Positions 5,521 through 7,288 of a stretch of DNA of 7,288 bases are shown one piece after another. Location of the stretch: the NCBI GenBank assembly GCA_946885765.1, contig CAMPHD010000164.1, forward strand, positions 1 through 7,288, written 5' to 3'. A program made the translations under genes and the position numbers. This DNA comes from an uncultured Thalassospira sp. GTDB lineage: Bacteria; Pseudomonadota; Alphaproteobacteria; Rhodospirillales_A; Thalassospiraceae. Positions within the stretch are counted from its first letter, which is position 1; each line of letters opens with the position of its first letter. A model generated the notes under the pieces. That model saw only the letters and a program-made list of their open reading frames with translations, did no database searches and was not told the origin of the DNA.

Positions 5521-6507
5521 TCAAAGCAACCCTTCAATCACCCGATCCGGCGGGGTGTGACCGTCGACAAAGGTCTTGATATTTATCAGGACCTTTTCGC
5601 CCATATCGACACGCCCCTCGATGGTGGCCGACCCCATATGCGGCAACAGAACGGCATTCTGCAGTTCAAGCAATTTCGGGTTCACCGCCGGTTCATGTTC
5701 GAACACGTCCAGTCCCGCACCGGCGATCTCGCGATCCGCCAGCATGCGCGTCAGCGCCGGTTCATCAACAATCTCGCCGCGCGCGGTGTTGACCAGAATG
5801 GCGTGCGGCTGCATCAGTTTAAGACGACGGGCCGACAGCAAATGATAGGTTGCTGGCGTATGCGGGCAGTTGACCGACACAACATCAACATGCGCCAGCA
5901 TCTGATCAAGGCTTTCCCACCAGGTCGCATCCAGTTCTTCCTCGGTATCGGGATGAATACGGCGGCGGTTATGGTAATGCACAGACAGACCAAAACCTTT
6001 TGCGCGACGGGCCAATGCCCGACCGATGCGCCCCATGCCAACAATGCCAAGCCGCTTGCCCCAGATACGATGCCCCAACATTGATGTTGGCGCCCAGCCC
6101 GTCCATTCGCCGCTGCGGATCATGCGTTCGCCTTCCGCCACACGGCGCGATACCGCAAGGATCAACGCCATCGTCATGTCGGCTGTGTCTTCGGTCAGGA
6201 CATCGGGCGTGTTGGTCACGGTGATACCGCGCGACCGTGCGGTTTGCAGATCAACATGGTCAACACCCGTCCCGAAATTGGCGATCAGGCGCAAATTCGA
6301 CCCCGCATGGGCAAGCACGGCAGAATCAATTCGATCAGTTACCGTCGGGACAAGGACATCTGCCTGTTTGACCGCTTCGATCAGTTCAGCCTTGGACATC
6401 GGCACATCGTCGATGTTCAGGCGCGCGTCAAACAGTTCCATCATGCGGGTTTCAATCGCTTCCGGCAGTTTGCGGGTCACGATGACGAGCGGTTTTTTCT
6501 TGGTCAT
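5521..6507 (-). CDS. D-2-hydroxyacid dehydrogenase (glyoxylate/hydroxypyruvate reductase type)
   Basis: This 328-residue cytoplasmic NAD(P)-dependent oxidoreductase reduces 2-oxo acids such as glyoxylate or hydroxypyruvate to the D-2-hydroxy acid. The N-terminal substrate domain includes NFGTGVDHVDL (77-87). The Rossmann fold carries GMGRIG (157-162) of the dinucleotide site. The catalytic triad is present: R243 (NTARGEIVDE), E272 (DVFEHEP) and H290 (LLPHMGSAT). The basic run NRRR (180-183) after the second beta-strand, where an NAD enzyme usually has an acidic residue, favours NADPH. Full family length. The ATG has AGGAA about 9 nt ahead. A terminator follows, so it appears to be a single-gene unit, divergent from the SH3-domain gene. 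Glyoxylate or hydroxypyruvate as substrate is an inference from overall resemblance to GyaR/GhrB-type enzymes. Confidence 0.95.
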   Translation of the reverse strand: MTKKKPLVIVTRKLPEAIETRMMELFDARLNIDDVPMSKAELIEAVKQADVLVPTVTDRIDSAVLAHAGSNLRLIANFGTGVDHVDLQTARSRGITVTNTPDVLTEDTADMTMALILAVSRRVAEGERMIRSGEWTGWAPTSMLGHRIWGKRLGIVGMGRIGRALARRAKGFGLSVHYHNRRRIHPDTEEELDATWWESLDQMLAHVDVVSVNCPHTPATYHLLSARRLKLMQPHAILVNTARGEIVDEPALTRMLADREIAGAGLDVFEHEPAVNPKLLELQNAVLLPHMGSATIEGRVDMGEKVLINIKTFVDGHTPPDRVIEGLL

Positions 6508-6622
6508 CTGCCGTTCCTATGCGGTCTTTTAACTCTTTTGCTGACAAGATGGGCTTGATGCGCCAAATGCGCGCTTGCCGCAATGCAGTGATGCCACGCC
6601 ACAGGGTATTAAAGCAAGAATT

Positions 6623-6649
6623 TTGACGTCATTTTTGTAATTTTATTTC
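6623..6649 (+). promoter_or_regulatory. Candidate promoter and palindrome for the SH3-domain gene
   Basis: In the 214-nt divergent intergenic region TTGACG (6623-6628, five of six to the -35 consensus) is followed by an A/T-rich stretch with TATTTC at 6644-6649, a weak -10 at 15-nt spacing. The -35 overlaps a perfect 8-bp palindrome TGACGTCA (6624-6631). The region 6508-6721 must hold promoters for both divergent genes. I cannot assign one for the dehydrogenase. Confidence 0.28.
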
Positions 6650-6721
6650 TTAAAGACTGAGGTTCGCCGGTTCCGAAGTTCTATTCCGGCAGCAGAAGAA
6701 AGAGCAGGGAAAACCGTCACA

Positions 6722-7234
6722 ATGCCTTGGATCAGCCGTAAATTCCTTCATACTTTTATCGCCATGATGATCCTTGGCAGCCTTGGCGCACCGATTGTTG
6801 CCAGCGCACAGGAGTCCGGCCTGCCGATCCCGCGATTTGTTGCGTTGCGATCAGACAAGGTTCATCTGCGTTCCGGTCCCGGTCTGCGATATCCAAAGGT
6901 CTGGATTTATCAGCGCCGCAACATGCCGATGGAAGTGATTTCGGAATTTGACACTTGGCGCAAGGTTCGCGACTGGGAAGGCAGCGAAGGATGGGTACAT
7001 CAAAGCCTTTTGCTCGGATCGCGCCACGTGATTGTCACCGCCGACACCATCACGCTTTATTCTGCAGCCGATGAAAATGCGCGCAAGATCGCCCTGATTT
7101 CCAATTCCGTCATCGGCAAGATCGAAACCTGCCCGCGTTCTGTTGACTGGTGCCAGTTGCAGTTCGGCGACTTCGAGGGATGGGCACCGCGACAGGGTTA
7201 CTGGGGCATCTATGACGGGGAATATATCGAATAG
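6722..7234 (+). CDS. Secreted bacterial SH3-domain protein
   Basis: This 170-residue protein has a Sec signal peptide: basic start (R6, K7), hydrophobic core (about 9-24), and a likely cleavage after VASA at residue 29. The mature part contains one clear bacterial SH3 domain, about residues 40-100, with VHLRSGPGLRYP (47-58), WRKVRDWEGSEGWVHQSLL (79-97). A second, more divergent SH3-like repeat spans about 101-165, with ITLYSAADENA and WCQLQFGDFEGWAPRQ. Two cysteines, C137 and C144, could form a periplasmic disulfide. Such domains commonly bind peptidoglycan or other envelope ligands. No catalytic domain is attached, so it may be a binding or scaffold protein. The ATG has AGGGA 11-12 nt ahead, a rather long spacing. 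It is transcribed away from the dehydrogenase gene. The substrate and partner are unknown. Confidence 0.92.
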   Translation: MPWISRKFLHTFIAMMILGSLGAPIVASAQESGLPIPRFVALRSDKVHLRSGPGLRYPKVWIYQRRNMPMEVISEFDTWRKVRDWEGSEGWVHQSLLLGSRHVIVTADTITLYSAADENARKIALISNSVIGKIETCPRSVDWCQLQFGDFEGWAPRQGYWGIYDGEYIE

Positions 7235-7288
7235 AGGTCTTTTTACGTCTCTGTCAGGAGCAAGGACAAGAACAGTCTTGGCATATAT
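7235..7288. other. Downstream edge of the window
   Basis: After the SH3-domain gene a TTTTT run occurs at 7240-7244 without a convincing stem before it. A small dyad CAAGA-ACAG-TCTTG follows at 7267-7280. Neither is enough to call a terminator; the window ends before the region can be judged. Confidence 0.3.

Noticed and set aside
1..7288. tRNA, rRNA, CRISPR array, insertion sequence, attachment site or toxin-antitoxin pair
   Set aside because: I looked for clover-leaf arms, regularly spaced repeats, transposase motifs and paired small genes and found none.

Overview
This window reads as ordinary chromosomal DNA of an alphaproteobacterium. The best guess is a marine Rhodospirillales member of the Thalassospira type, because the OmpA-like lipoprotein, the YqaE/Pmp3 protein and the D-2-hydroxyacid dehydrogenase all look like sequences from that group. 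That placement rests on recognition, not on a search. Codon use looks even across the genes. I see no transposase, phage gene, tRNA, rRNA or CRISPR array.

Layout: (1) On the + strand, positions 2-823 hold the 3' part of a dNTP triphosphohydrolase gene (dgt family). A small gene for a two-helix membrane protein follows at 871-1101. (2) A long minus-strand block runs from 6507 down to 1191. In transcription order it contains a D-2-hydroxyacid dehydrogenase (glyoxylate/hydroxypyruvate reductase type, 5521-6507), a fumarylacetoacetate hydrolase-family enzyme (4643-5329), exodeoxyribonuclease III (3773-4570), a membrane-anchored AsmA-like protein of unknown role (2754-3593), an OmpA-family lipoprotein (1415-2269) and a YqaE/Pmp3 membrane protein (1191-1388). 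(3) Divergent from the dehydrogenase, on the + strand, is a secreted bacterial SH3-domain protein (6722-7234).

Four convincing intrinsic terminators, all firing on the minus strand, divide that block. They lie after the dehydrogenase, after exonuclease III, after the AsmA-like gene and after yqaE. Transcription units can therefore be inferred: dehydrogenase alone; FAH enzyme plus xth; AsmA-like gene alone; OmpA lipoprotein plus yqaE. The yqaE terminator also closes the converging + strand dgt/small-protein unit.

The functions are mixed: nucleotide-pool control and DNA repair (dgt, xth), 2-oxo/2-hydroxy acid metabolism (dehydrogenase, FAH enzyme) and cell-envelope proteins (OmpA lipoprotein, YqaE, AsmA-like, SH3). 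I do not see a coherent new multi-gene system. The points most worth a second look are the AsmA-like protein with its glycine-rich tail, a perfect palindrome beside a promoter-like sequence upstream of the OmpA-lipoprotein/yqaE pair, the TTG start of xth, and the unnamed membrane protein behind dgt.
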